Shown here: one piece after another, positions 47,858 through 57,074 of the stretch | Position numbering within the stretch: position 1 is the first letter of the stretch | How the letters are laid out: every line of letters starts with the position of its first letter | Source: Bacillus pinisoli | GTDB taxonomy: Bacteria > Bacillota > Bacilli > Bacillales > SA4 | Assembly (NCBI RefSeq): GCF_023036475.1 | Contig: NZ_JAJQKI010000005.1 | Coordinates: 124,001 to 188,000, forward strand | Direction: 5' to 3' | Length of the DNA stretch: 64,000 nucleotides | Notes under the pieces: generated by a model | Database searches by the model: none | Told to the model about the DNA's origin: nothing | The model's input: the letters and a program-made list of their open reading frames with translations, nothing else | Position numbers and translations under genes: made by a program

Positions 47858-48271
47858 TTACGACCTTCTTAAAATTAAGATAAAAGTAATAGTAATAATA
47901 GTAATCAAAAGCAAGAATTCAATAAAATGAAGATAACTAAAAATAAACTCTACGAGAGAAAGCAATATAATTTTAATAAAAGAAATATTCGTAAAAAGTG
48001 CAATAAAAACAAACAAAAATATTATAGAAACCATGACAATATACATTAAGAAACTGGTTTTTTTATTTATAACTTTGAATAATTTAAAACTTACTAAAAG
48101 AGGAATAATTGTTATGGCTATAATTCCCAAAATAACAATAGGCAAAAACGTAATATCATCCCCAGAATCTGTACTCATTACTGCAATAAATCCAACGATC
48201 GCATACATTGGACTAAGTAATAAAATGGAAAGTATATAAAAAATGAAAAGCTTAGTAATATTTTTAATCAT
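47858..48271 (-). CDS. Membrane protein of unknown function
   Basis: 137 residues, almost all hydrophobic, with four predicted membrane helices (about 8-30, 42-62, 76-98 and 112-134). AAAGGAG is seven bases before the ATG. No motif or charged active-site residue is seen. It lies between an SLH protein gene and another unknown membrane-anchored protein, with its own terminator. No named family can be given. Confidence 0.7.
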   Translation of the reverse strand: MIKNITKLFIFYILSILLLSPMYAIVGFIAVMSTDSGDDITFLPIVILGIIAITIIPLLVSFKLFKVINKKTSFLMYIVMVSIIFLFVFIALFTNISFIKIILLSLVEFIFSYLHFIEFLLLITIITITFILILRRS

Positions 48272-48420
48272 AATTCTACTCCTTTTGAAAGTTTAACGTA
48301 TACTTCGCTTCTATAATATCTTTCAATGAAACCACTAACATTACCTTATTAACACTTATCCTCACCTATAAAAATTCTTTAGCCTCGTGTTAATTATATA
48401 GAAAGATGTCTTACTAGAAG

Positions 48421-49152
48421 TTATTGAGGCTTTATTACTTCTACTTTTTCAAACAACCTCAAATCTTCTGTAGTAGTTAAGCTTGAGAACGCTTTTTCAG
48501 GGATAAGATAATGGTAATAGTAATATAATTCTGTGGATTCTACAGTTACTGTAGCTGTTATCTCATCGACAAGAATATTTTCCTGCTTAATAAATTCAAT
48601 TATTTCTTGAAGTGTCTTAATTACTTCTTTTCGATCAATTTCATCAGAAACTTGTTTGTCTGAGACAACCAATTTTGGATTTATAGGTATATTATTCAGC
48701 TTAGGTAATGATTCTTGAAAATTAAATTTTTTCTCTTTTAATTTTTCTTTATTGAAGAACAACTTAATATTAAGATGTTCTTTTTCTTTTAGATATGGAT
48801 AAGCCTCAACTGCTAAATCAATTTCTCTTTTGTAAATCTCTCCAAGAAAATTATCTTCAAAAGTTTTATCAGCAATTTTTTCTACATCAAAGATATAGGA
48901 CGATTCTATTGTGGGATAGGCTGAGATTTCTGTACCTGCTCCTAAACTATTAATTTTTACATCTATATTAAATTCCATTTGATATTTTTCCTCTAAATAT
49001 ACCTCAACTTCTTTTTTAGTTTGGAGCTCATCCTTATTATCACCTAAACCTACAAAAAGAGAGAATAATATTACCGATAAATATGGAAGTGCAAGAAAAA
49101 ATAAGAAACCTACAAATAAAACTAAAAAAATAAGAAGTACCCTTTTTTTCAT
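48421..49152 (-). CDS. Membrane-anchored protein of unknown function
   Basis: 243 residues. One or two hydrophobic helices at about 4-38 anchor the protein, and the remaining 200 residues should be outside the cell. The outer part is acidic and mixed alpha/beta, with KKEVEVYLEEKYQMEF near its beginning, a pattern often seen in small Bacillus proteins related to YfjQ/YpmB-type folds, but no match is firm. GGAGATGGCGAA precedes the ATG. It is separate from the following gene by 150 bases without a clear terminator. Confidence 0.68.
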   Translation of the reverse strand: MKKRVLLIFLVLFVGFLFFLALPYLSVILFSLFVGLGDNKDELQTKKEVEVYLEEKYQMEFNIDVKINSLGAGTEISAYPTIESSYIFDVEKIADKTFEDNFLGEIYKREIDLAVEAYPYLKEKEHLNIKLFFNKEKLKEKKFNFQESLPKLNNIPINPKLVVSDKQVSDEIDRKEVIKTLQEIIEFIKQENILVDEITATVTVESTELYYYYHYLIPEKAFSSLTTTEDLRLFEKVEVIKPQ

Positions 49153-49289
49153 TTCGCCATCTCCAAAGACACTTAGTCTATTATTTTAAAAAAGAATTTA
49201 CTTAAATCAATATAGCGGACGTATTAATTATCCGTTCAGCCATCAAAATAACATTAATTACTTTTTTCCACCCATCATTGCAAGCTAAA

Positions 49290-49430
49290 CTCTTTCCTTT
49301 TTATGGAACTCTCTCCATTCGATTTTTCAAAAGACAGCACACTCTTCAGTTGGTACTAAACCTGTTTGATTACTTTCCCTAACATTTGTGTCTCCACCTG
49401 AGATATAGGCTATGTTGATTATAAATAAAT
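49290..49430 (-). pseudogene. Remnant of a DUF2922-hairpin-YvrJ locus (minus strand)
   Basis: Minus strand sequence TATCTCAGGTGGAGAC, then TTTAGTACCAACTGAAGAGT and AAAATCGAATGGAGAGAG lines up with the intact locus at 57200-57360 (ACATCTGGCGGTGAT, TTAGCACCAACTGAAGAGTT, AAAACGAAAGGAGGGA). No open frame remains and the hairpin is broken. The rest of the 49153-49615 gap shows nothing else. Confidence 0.6.
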
Positions 49431-49615
49431 TCCAACTACAGAAGTTGAAATGGTTAATTTTTTTGGCATATGAATACGATTAATCGCCAAATTTAGATAT
49501 CTTAATCAACAAATTAATATATTCCTGTATACTTACGTTAATTATCCCTTTTCTCCCTATTAAACAGTTAAAAAAACCTACTAAATATACTTTTTCACTC
49601 TTGAAAAAAGACTAC

Positions 49616-50002
49616 CTAATTTTCAATTACAATTTCTTGAGCAAAGCATATCCGTGGGTTTGACTCCAAACATTCATCAGTAAGGTTGGCTTTTAGTTGT
49701 ACTCCTGGTTTCAAATTATTAAAGCTTTTCATTTTCTCTTTTTTATTTGTAGTGTCTTGAAAAACTTCAATCCACATTTCGCTCTCATCTTTTTGTACCT
49801 TTTGCGTTAATTGTAGTAATACCCTCTTGTGTTCAACATTTATTTCTGTCACAATTCCTTCAATGTCATAAACTTCGTTAGTTTCACTATACTTTTTTTT
49901 GCCATTAAGTAGATTATTGGGTTGCTCCTCACTATTTTGTTGACAACCCATTAAGCTAGCAAATAAAAGTAAAAAATATATTATTAGACTGATTTTACTC
50001 AT
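49616..50002 (-). CDS. Small lipoprotein, OB-fold-like
   Basis: 128 residues. A signal peptide with lipobox SLMGC places the lipidated cysteine near residue 20. The mature part starts with a Gln/Asn/Glu-rich linker. It continues with VYDIEGIVTEINVEHKRVLL, a strand pattern found in DUF3221-like and other OB-fold lipoproteins of Bacillus, and ends with FAQEIVIEN. AAGGAGGTAGG precedes the ATG. Function unknown. Confidence 0.75.
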   Translation of the reverse strand: MSKISLIIYFLLLFASLMGCQQNSEEQPNNLLNGKKKYSETNEVYDIEGIVTEINVEHKRVLLQLTQKVQKDESEMWIEVFQDTTNKKEKMKSFNNLKPGVQLKANLTDECLESNPRICFAQEIVIEN

Positions 50003-50521
50003 GACCTACCTCCTTACTTAGACGTTTGGATTTTGCTTTTATTTCGGGAATTAATATTTCACGTAAGACACACAAGTCAATTAATGCCCTTAACTTTGTT
50101 TTCAGAAAAGGTAATGTAAAAGTAAATGCACTCATTATATTAACCTTCAGTAGGCAAAAATGCCATCGGGATTTCTTCTAACCTGAACCTTCATAACTCT
50201 TGAATTCTTGTAAATTAAAAATCCTCCCTAACCCCTTTCTCCTCCCACATCTCCTTATTCTTTTCTAACGTAATAAATCCTGCAGGAATTTGGGAAAGTT
50301 ACCACACTAACTTCTCTTTAAGGAATTCCTTTAGTATTCTCGACTTTTGAAGAGACACATACCTTTAGTAACGTTTTTAAAGAGCTGAATTTGTATCATC
50401 ATTTGAAAACTAGCTACCAACACCAGTCTGTAAGTATTTAATTATTGAAGCTTTTAAATTCTGTTATTACGATTCCTTATTTTTCTTATATGTATTTTAC
50501 TAGTTTTGATGCCTTGGTAAA
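50003..50521. other. Non-coding or decayed region
   Basis: No intact gene. On the minus strand around 50230-50295 a short frame IPAGFITLEKNKEMWEEKG reads like the end of a lost protein, but stops and frame changes surround it and no family can be named. Confidence 0.35.
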
Positions 50522-50718
50522 TCAGTAATCTATACATAAGTTAAACAGAAAGAGAATAAGAATCAATAAATTCATTCCAATTATCGCATCAGCAAAGACA
50601 ATCACAAGGAACTTGTCATCTGTAACGTTAAAACCCAGCAAAACTGAAAGACCCTTAATGATATCATGGACTGAATCCACTATTTTTGCAATTGACTTTA
50701 TAACTTTTTTGACCCACC
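50522..50718 (-). pseudogene. Truncated paralogue of the small membrane protein at 45303
   Basis: The minus-strand frame VKKVIKSIAKIVDSVHDIIK continues through GLSVLLGFNVTDDKFLVIVF and ADAIIGMNLLILILFLFN. It matches KEIIRSIANLVNDTHDII...LGLNLTDKQLHLWV and then EFADAVIGIYGFLIFFFL of the intact copy, but about 60 residues between are missing and no start codon remains. It lies directly downstream of galE and its terminator, as the intact copy lies downstream of the galE fragment. Confidence 0.85.
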
Positions 50719-50754
50719 CACCTACTCCCTATAAAGATAAAAGTCTTCTAAAGA

Positions 50755-50805
50755 AAAATGTTAGCATTAAGATTAATAATCTCTAATACTAACATTTCGT
50801 TCTAA
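50755..50805 (-). terminator. galE terminator
   Basis: Minus strand AATGTTAGTATTA pairs with TTAATGCTAACATT and is followed by TTTTCTTT. A degenerate version is found at about 45778-45812 after the galE fragment. Confidence 0.75.
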
Positions 50806-50817
50806 TTGAGAATTATT

Positions 50818-51831
50818 TTATTCCCCATAACCATTTGGATTTTCAGATTGCCATCTCCAAGAATCCGCACACATCTCTTCAATTCCTTTTTCTGCTTCCC
50901 AGCCAAGCTCTTGTTTAGCTTTAGTTGGGTCAGCATAACATTCCGCAATGTCACCGGGACGTCTATTTATAATTTGGTATGGGACTTGTCTACCAGAAGC
51001 CTGTTCAAAGGCCTTTACTATTTCAAGAACACTATAGCCTTTTCCAGTTCCAAGATTATAGGCTTCGACACCTTTTGATTTCATCACCTTTTTAAGAGCT
51101 TTTAGATGTCCTTTGGCTAAATCTACAACATGGATATAGTCTCTTACTCCTGTTCCATCTACAGTTGAATAATCATTACCAAATACTCTAAGTTCCTTTA
51201 ATTTACCTACAGCTACCTGAGTAATAAAAGGCATCAAATTGTTTGGGATACCGTTTGGATCTTCCCCAATTCGTCCACTCTCATGAGCACCAATTGGATT
51301 AAAATAACGTAAGAGTGCAATACTCCAATTTTTGTTAGATACATGTAAATCTCTTAGTATGTCTTCAATCATTAGTTTTGTTCTACCATAAGGATTTGTT
51401 GCATGAAGCATGAAGTCCTCAGAAATTGGAACCCGCTTAGGCATACCGTACACAGTTGCAGATGAACTAAACACCAACTTCTGTACATTATATTTTTCCA
51501 TAACCTCAGCAAGGATTAGTGTTCCTGCAATATTATTATGATAATAAAGGATCGGTTTTTCTACTGATTCCCCCACAGCTTTTAATCCAGCAAAATGAAT
51601 GACCGCATCGATCTCATTCTCAACAAAAACCTTTTCCAATTCAATCTTATCTAGTAAATCTAACTTATAGCTTTTAAAATCTTTTCCCGTGATTTCTTTT
51701 ACACGTTTAAGGGACTCATCCTTACTATTAACATAGCTATCTATAACAACTATTTCATAACCCGTGTTTAAAAGCTCGATACAAGTGTGGCTTCCAATAT
51801 ACCCTGCGCCACCAGTTACTAATATAGACAT
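50818..51831 (-). CDS. galE: UDP-glucose 4-epimerase
   Basis: 337 residues. It interconverts UDP-glucose and UDP-galactose (and in some homologues the N-acetyl forms). The NAD motif is [11 protein letters not shown]. The catalytic site has SSSATVYG with the serine/threonine and NPYGRTK with the YxxxK pair. [13 protein letters not shown] and [10 protein letters not shown] are also typical. A GGGGGAA ribosome site precedes the ATG. It could supply galactose to the nearby glycan locus using UDP-glucose from GalU. A decayed fragment of a second copy is at 45829-46006. Confidence 0.97.
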   Translation of the reverse strand: MSILVTGGAGYIGSHTCIELLNTGYEIVVIDSYVNSKDESLKRVKEITGKDFKSYKLDLLDKIELEKVFVENEIDAVIHFAGLKAVGESVEKPILYYHNNIAGTLILAEVMEKYNVQKLVFSSSATVYGMPKRVPISEDFMLHATNPYGRTKLMIEDILRDLHVSNKNWSIALLRYFNPIGAHESGRIGEDPNGIPNNLMPFITQVAVGKLKELRVFGNDYSTVDGTGVRDYIHVVDLAKGHLKALKKVMKSKGVEAYNLGTGKGYSVLEIVKAFEQASGRQVPYQIINRRPGDIAECYADPTKAKQELGWEAEKGIEEMCADSWRWQSENPNGYGE

Positions 51832-52039
51832 TATATTCCCCCTTTTTTTTCCAAAGATAATTATAGTCTGATTATAGTTAATGAAATCTATGAAAGGAAC
51901 TCATTTTCGGTTATTCCATACTTCAATTTAGACTTAGTTAAATCATATATGTTTTAATTATATTTAAACTAGGTACTAGATACACTTGGGAGAATATTTC
52001 AATTTGGTACTCATCATGTAGGGTAAGATCTAGATTGTA

Positions 52040-52325
52040 GGAGTTTTGTTCCTTTGGGTATGAGTATTCAGGCCACGGATATCATAGTTGCTGAGAATGT
52101 TTTCTCAAAATCTGGTGGTGACATCGCGAGTAATTATCTGCTCGTATTATTGAGCGAGTATAGCCGATATTATCCTATCTATAAACAGGCAAAGCAACAA
52201 CTGAAGAGTTGGTGCTATGGCTTTATAAATTTGTAAGGAATCATAGTATGGGTTTTACTTTTATCTTTTATCAGCCTATTGTGGTAACATAATTCTTACT
52301 ACATCAAATGAAGCCATCTTAAATA
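52040..52325 (+). pseudogene. Remnant of a DUF2922-hairpin-YvrJ locus (plus strand)
   Basis: ATCATAGTTGCTGAGAATGT and TCTGGTGGTGACATCGCGAG correspond to the DUF2922 gene at 57190-57290, giving IIVAENVFSKSGGD versus VITANVFTTSGGD. Then follows CAACTGAAGAGTTGGTGCTA, the hairpin after DUF2922, and CCTATTGTGGTAAC ... CATCAAATGAAGCCA, which lines up with the yvrJ gene at 57395-57435. Frameshifts and stops interrupt all frames. The rest of the 51832-52539 gap shows nothing else. Confidence 0.82.
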
Positions 52326-52539
52326 ATTTCACACTCAAACTCGCAGAATTGTGTGTGATTAATTCATACTTAAACGAATTGTGCTGTAAAGTATCTGCAC
52401 GGCTTATCATGCTAACCAGTAAATGCTAAACATAATTATTTATTAATAGTAGATGCTAAGTAAATATAATTAAAAGAAACTAGATGCTTTATTTAATTAT
52501 ATTTGTGGTGGGAATTATATTAAGACCGGAGGAGTAGTA

Positions 52540-52686
52540 GTGGACAATTTTAATATGTTACCAAAGACTATAAAAAAGACACTCCGTTATATTCTACAAG
52601 ACGTTCATTCATTAGAACAATTAACCGCGCTTTCTAATGTAATAAACTATTATCTTGAGAAACGAAAAAAAGAATTGTCAAATTAA
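52540..52686 (+). CDS. 48-residue small protein, paralogue of the one at 30066
   Basis: GTG start at 52540 with GGAGGAG about six bases upstream; an in-frame ATG at 52555 lacks a suitable site. The protein begins MDNFNMLPKTIKKTLRYILQ and ends in a basic YYLEKRKKELSN. It is soluble and helical, and it aligns along its whole 48 residues with the product of 30066-30212. The central LPKTIKKTxRYIxQD stretch is the family mark. It is convergent to a 54-residue gene with a shared terminator. Function unknown. Confidence 0.7.
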   Translation: MDNFNMLPKTIKKTLRYILQDVHSLEQLTALSNVINYYLEKRKKELSN

Positions 52687-52714
52687 TAAATAAAAAAGTG
52701 AACAGCGTCTACCA

Positions 52715-52738
52715 GACACTTTTAGTGTTTATTTTTTT
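52715..52738. terminator. Shared terminator of two convergent small genes
   Basis: ACACT-TTT-AGTGT is followed by TTATTTTTTT on the plus strand. A larger alternative stem pairs AAAAGTG at 52695 with CACTTTT. Confidence 0.5.
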
Positions 52739-52893
52739 AATAGTTCTTTTTTTATGAATTCAACTAATTCTCTTTCTGTTAAGTAAGTGGATTGTTCCCC
52801 CCTCTCATATGAAAGCAACAATAAATCTAACAGCTGCTTTGGCTCTATCAAACCTTCTAATCTATTTAATGTTTTATTCATAATTTTATTCAT
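52729..52893 (-). CDS. 54-residue small protein of unknown function
   Basis: Open frame of 54 codons from the ATG at 52893; a second ATG lies at residue 5. The ribosome site is weak (AGAGAAG). The sequence has KTLNRLEGLIEPKQLLDLLL, then a GEQSTYLTERELVEFIKKEL helix. The leucine- and charge-rich pattern is that of a small helical protein, possibly a partner or regulator. No family is recognised. It may form a unit with the convergent 48-residue gene. Confidence 0.5.
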   Translation of the reverse strand: MNKIMNKTLNRLEGLIEPKQLLDLLLLSYERGEQSTYLTERELVEFIKKELLKK

Positions 52894-53213
52894 AATTATT
52901 AAATTCTTCTCTTTCGTTCAAATTCATAAGGATATAATACCATAAGTTAGTCATAAATAGTAAAAAAATTACATTTTCTAGATTTTAATAATTTAATCGG
53001 TAAAATAAATAAATCTACCTACTTCAAAGTAATCTTGAGAAACCCCAACAAAGAAAAAGACTGTATGTTATTAAGCCGTTCATTTTTAGGTGCATATATG
53101 ACTAAAATGACATAGAAAATGGTAGGGATATGAACACGATGTTTTCATTATTATTTCGGCGCTTTTAATTTTTTATCCCTACAACTGACACCTTAACTGA
53201 GTGGTTAATAGTG

Positions 53214-53247
53214 TTTACTTGTAACAATACTTGTTATATAATAACAA
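53214..53247 (+). promoter_or_regulatory. Sigma-A type promoter with overlapping palindromic operator
   Basis: TTTACT at 53214-53219 and TATAAT at 53237-53242 are separated by exactly 17 bases. The -10 box lies inside TTGTTAT-ATA-ATAACAA (53231-53247), which has 7-bp arms. AAGGAG follows at 53271, but the next ATG is directly followed by TAG. See findings. The rest of the 52894-53573 gap is featureless. Confidence 0.55.
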
Positions 53248-53582
53248 ACATTTCAGTTTTTACTACTTTTAAGGAGATAATGTAGAAGAAGATAAATCTC
53301 TTAAATCGGATTCATCAAAACGCAAAACAAAGAGAATGCTAGAAAAATAATTATAATATGATTTTGGAATAGGTCTCAAATAAAGTATTTCCATTTTCGA
53401 ATATATATTTCTCACTCCAGAGGATCGAACTGCTTTATATTGTCATTCTTAGTTTTAATTTTATAGCTAAAAATTAATTGTAGGATTTAGCTGTATCTGC
53501 TATTCCAATATGTATCACTACCATATGGTGATATTATTTCATCTGTACTTGCCAAATTATTAAAAAGAAGAAGGTGATTTAC

Positions 53583-54365
53583 GTGGAGATAAAAGCTATA
53601 TTGAATAAACTATTATCAAATATTAAGAGATTTCTAAAAGTAATTTTAGCAGCAACGATTTTATCATTTTTTATTTCTGTCATTCTTTCAATCATATATT
53701 ACACCCCTTTATCCGCAAGGAAACTTAATATATATTACTTTTCGTTTGGAGAGAGTTTATTTTGGAATATGCTTTACCTATTGCCCTTCATAATTATAAT
53801 AGGAATTATTTCTACGCTAGTTTATACACTACTAGGAAAAACGGTAAATTACTCCAATAAAATAAAGATAGGGATTAGTTTATTCATAGCAATTGTTTCA
53901 ATTATCTCCTTATATTATGTCCTTAATCATACTAATAGCGAAGTAACCAACGATATTTATTTAATACCTCAAGAATACGAAGGACAGGTATTCGTATTCT
54001 ATAACATCAAAGGGGCTCCAGAAGTTCAAACTGAAGATGGATTTGAAGTTCATTTTATTAATGACCAAGGTTATTTTGTAACTTCTACACCCGAATTTGA
54101 TGTTGGGCTTGTTACAGATAAATACTATTATGTTGATAAAGAAGGTAATCGAACACAAATAAGTAACAATTGTGTCAGTTCGTTCGGTACAGCTGGGTTC
54201 CAAACGACTGAAGGAAACAAAGAAATAGACATTAAATATACTGGGTTCAACCTGACGAAAGAAAAATGCAGCGAGGATTTTATGGTAGGAAATTCTATGT
54301 CTTTTGAACGTAAAGATGAAATCATTAATGAAATATTGAAAGTTTATTATAATATAGTGCAATAA
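53583..54365 (+). CDS. Membrane protein of unknown function
   Basis: 260 residues from a GTG at 53583 with GAAGAAGG upstream; a second GTG at 53574 overlaps that site. Three membrane helices lie at about residues 15-38, 58-85 and 95-113. A soluble extracellular domain of about 140 residues follows. It begins with NDIYLIPQEYEGQVFVFYNI, a motif I associate with a family of uncharacterised Bacillus membrane proteins, and contains two cysteines that might pair. A hairpin terminator follows. No function can be given. Confidence 0.75.
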   Translation: MEIKAILNKLLSNIKRFLKVILAATILSFFISVILSIIYYTPLSARKLNIYYFSFGESLFWNMLYLLPFIIIIGIISTLVYTLLGKTVNYSNKIKIGISLFIAIVSIISLYYVLNHTNSEVTNDIYLIPQEYEGQVFVFYNIKGAPEVQTEDGFEVHFINDQGYFVTSTPEFDVGLVTDKYYYVDKEGNRTQISNNCVSSFGTAGFQTTEGNKEIDIKYTGFNLTKEKCSEDFMVGNSMSFERKDEIINEILKVYYNIVQ

Positions 54366-54440
54366 GACCAATAGTTAATACTAAAGAAATTGTTGATAAT
54401 TTGGTGCTTTTTAACACAAGAATCTATTAAAATAATTTTA

Positions 54441-54483
54441 AAAAAATGGCGTTATAACTGAAATTAGCTACTCGCCATTTTTT
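54441..54483 (+). terminator. Terminator after the 260-residue membrane protein gene
   Basis: AAAAAATGGCG and CGCCATTTTTT form an 11-bp stem with a 21-base loop. The following region to 55000 has no intact gene. Confidence 0.8.
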
Positions 54484-55008
54484 GCATGTTAGCCAGTATC
54501 TTGAGAAGGAAAATCATCCTAAACCGTCGCAAAATACTTGTAATAATATTCTTAAGACATATAAACTCAAAAGATCATGAGATACAACATTAGTCATAAA
54601 CCAATAAAAAACCTCCTGTTTATCTTGTATAACTTATTTCTCTATCATGTTTGCAAGTAAGGAAGCTGAAGAGCCAATTCACATTCATATTTAACAGAAT
54701 GAATTTATTCATACATCCCTCTTTTACAGCAATTGAGGCGGTGTAGAAAATCACTTCTAATTGTTCAATTTCATATCAATCACTTAATAACTAGTTCCTG
54801 TATTGTATTTAACAGGACCAGGAAGATAGTTCAAGAACCGTATTAGTTGCAGATAATTAAAATAACAGATTCACAGCTTTTTGTTTTGGTATCTTTTTTT
54901 TGAGTATTATTCTTTTGTATTTGAAATACCCTCCCCAATTAATTTCCCATTCAAACGTATGCTGACAGTCGAAAGCTACCGGGCTTCCTAATAATATTGA
55001 TACAAGCC

Positions 55009-55043
55009 AAAAAGTACCCTATAGATATTATAAGGTACTTTTT
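55009..55043 (-). terminator. Terminator of the transporter gene
   Basis: AAAAAGTACC and GGTACTTTTT form a 10-bp stem about 90 bases beyond the stop, with T-runs on both strands. Confidence 0.75.
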
Positions 55044-55134
55044 GTTTATGCTTATTGGACTTTACTAGAACTGAAAATTCATAGGGCCTTATATATCCCC
55101 TTCAGGTCATGCCACAAGAACCAACAACTTAGTA

Positions 55135-56556
55135 CTACCAAATCATTAAAGCCAAAATAGTAGAAACAACTAACCCCGCCATCACTGGCCAAAAGTTTTT
55201 CCGCACAAGGTCCATGACTGGTACCCCACAAAGGCCAGCTACAGCAACAAGTGATGACCAAGCGATAATGGTTCCTCCACCTGTCCAGATTGAACCCATT
55301 TGACCGATGGCTGCAAGAGTCGATGGGTCAATTTGGTTCGATGCCAGCGCACCGGATAATGCACCTGTTAGTGGTAAGCCTGAAAAGCCTGATCCGTCCA
55401 AGCCTGTGATAATCCCGATAATGAGTATTCCAAAGGCAGACAATACGACATTTTCCGGAATCACCGTTTGTGCTGCTTGAACGAGTTCGAATAGGAAAGC
55501 CGGTGGAGCTTGATCGCCTAGTGACAGGATGCTTCCCGCAAAGTCTCCACTTCCTAAGAAGAAGAATCCTGCAATTGGAATAACTGGGCCCATCGCTTTA
55601 AAGGCAAACACAAAGCCTTGTGTAATATGTTCACTAATCCGGTCTAGTGCTTGCACTTTGCCGTAAGAAAGAGAGGCAAAACTTAAGAGTAAGACGGCCA
55701 CTCCACCAATGAAGGCAGCTCCGTCACCACCTTCAAAGCCCCCCATTCGTCCTCCACTTACTTTAGTAGAAATCATGTAGATCATGACACCTAGCATGGA
55801 GAGCGGCACTAATACAGCAAATACTTTACTCCACATTGGTTTCGTAATCTCTTTTTCTTCAGTTGTTTCACTTGAACCTTGCAGTGCTTTTAATTCCGTT
55901 TCGATGATCGGATCATCTGACTTTCTAATATTTTTTCTAATACCTAAATAGGCGAGCGTTAGTGCGGTTCCACCGGCAATGAGGGAAAGGACTAACGCTT
56001 TATCCGCCACTAATCCCGCATCTATACCGGCTGCTTTTGCACTAAGTCCTGGAGCAATTTGCATCACATAGTCTGAAGAAAGTGCCATCCCTTGCCCCGC
56101 TAGTGCTACCGCCATTGCAGCACCCATTAACGGTAAACCCGCTCTTACTGCGGCCGGAACTAATAAAGCACATATTAATGGTACAGCTGGTGTTGGCCAG
56201 AAAAATAACGATATTACAAAAGTGACCCCAATGAGGACTAAAAAGGCAATATGACCGTTCGTCATGACCTTCTGTATAGGCGAAATCATTTGTCGATCTG
56301 CCCCTAAATCTCTGAGTGAATTAAGCAAGGCCACCATAAAGGTAATAATGAGAAAGATACTAAACAATTCTCTGGCCGCCGTTAAGTTGGCATTAAACAC
56401 AGAAGTGAATCCACTGATCACACTTCCTTGATACACCCACGCAACTAGGAAGGTTCCTAATAAGGTAGGCAATACGACTCCTTTCCTAAAAATCATTGTT
56501 AAGATAACAGCTAAAGTGACTAACGCATACAACCAATGTGCTGCTGTTAACTCCAT
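55135..56556 (-). CDS. Polytopic transporter of the ion transporter / GntP-like type
   Basis: 473 residues from the ATG at 56556, with AAGGAGG nine bases upstream; the frame extends another 57 codons but without a site. About 12 membrane helices. GSGDFAGSILSLG, GLDGSGFSGLPLTGAL and GQMGSIWTGGGTIIAWSS are glycine/serine-rich re-entrant segments as in ion-coupled organic anion permeases. The substrate is unknown. The gene looks richer in G and C than its neighbours, so it may have another history. It is divergent from the DUF1659 cluster, with an inverted repeat between them. Confidence 0.78.
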   Translation of the reverse strand: MELTAAHWLYALVTLAVILTMIFRKGVVLPTLLGTFLVAWVYQGSVISGFTSVFNANLTAARELFSIFLIITFMVALLNSLRDLGADRQMISPIQKVMTNGHIAFLVLIGVTFVISLFFWPTPAVPLICALLVPAAVRAGLPLMGAAMAVALAGQGMALSSDYVMQIAPGLSAKAAGIDAGLVADKALVLSLIAGGTALTLAYLGIRKNIRKSDDPIIETELKALQGSSETTEEKEITKPMWSKVFAVLVPLSMLGVMIYMISTKVSGGRMGGFEGGDGAAFIGGVAVLLLSFASLSYGKVQALDRISEHITQGFVFAFKAMGPVIPIAGFFFLGSGDFAGSILSLGDQAPPAFLFELVQAAQTVIPENVVLSAFGILIIGIITGLDGSGFSGLPLTGALSGALASNQIDPSTLAAIGQMGSIWTGGGTIIAWSSLVAVAGLCGVPVMDLVRKNFWPVMAGLVVSTILALMIW

Positions 56557-56707
56557 ATATATAATCCTCCTTTTGAGAGTAACTCCCAGGGTAAAATTAT
56601 CATATGTACAGCAGCCCAATTTGGTGAAATTCTTATCGTTTTCTAATTTACGTAGGTAAACAACAAAACCACTCCTTACCTCGTTTAGTAGAACTCCTGC
56701 ATCTGCT

Positions 56708-56728
56708 TGTGACAAAGTCCCTGTCACA
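56708..56728. promoter_or_regulatory. 21-base inverted repeat TGTGACA-N7-TGTCACA
   Basis: Perfect 7-bp arms separated by AAGTCCC lie between the divergent transporter and DUF1659 genes, roughly 150 and 90 bases from their starts. The arms look like half-sites of a dimeric regulator, but the spacing is not that of CRP or FNR. Confidence 0.45.
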
Positions 56729-56818
56729 TTGTCTCCTCTTTTTCTAGTAAAAATTTATAAACCCTTAACCCCTTTTCCCTCTTCCCCACCTATATATAAG
56801 GCGAAGGAGGTGATACAC

Positions 56819-57037
56819 ATGGCAACATCAATGATGACAGATTCACAGCTACGTCTCGTGTTTGAAGCTGGAGTAAATGCTGAAGGAAAAGTAATTTACA
56901 AAAACAAGAACTTCAACAACATCAAGACTTCCGCAACAACAGATCAGCTTTTCTCAGTAGCCCAAAGCTTAGTTGGTTTACAACAGTACACTCTAAGCGC
57001 GATCGAGCGTAACGACTCAAATCTATTAGGTCTGTAA
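56819..57037 (+). CDS. DUF1659 family protein
   Basis: 72 residues from the ATG at 56819, with a full-consensus AAGGAGGTGAT just upstream. The sequence TDSQLRLVFEAGVNAEGK and YKNKNFNNIKTSATTDQLF matches DUF1659, small beta-rich proteins usually encoded with DUF2922 and YvrJ. No function is established. The very strong ribosome site suggests high expression. Confidence 0.9.
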   Translation: MATSMMTDSQLRLVFEAGVNAEGKVIYKNKNFNNIKTSATTDQLFSVAQSLVGLQQYTLSAIERNDSNLLGL

Positions 57038-57074
57038 TGATCTAGTAAAACCCTAAAGAAAGGAGGAATGTGTG

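Noticed and set aside
55079..55261. 60-codon minus frame at the end of the transporter gene
   Set aside because: It overlaps the transporter in another frame and has no ribosome site.
56557..56727. 57-codon N-terminal extension of the transporter
   Set aside because: A consensus AAGGAGG precedes the ATG at 56556 and the extension has no membrane or signal character.
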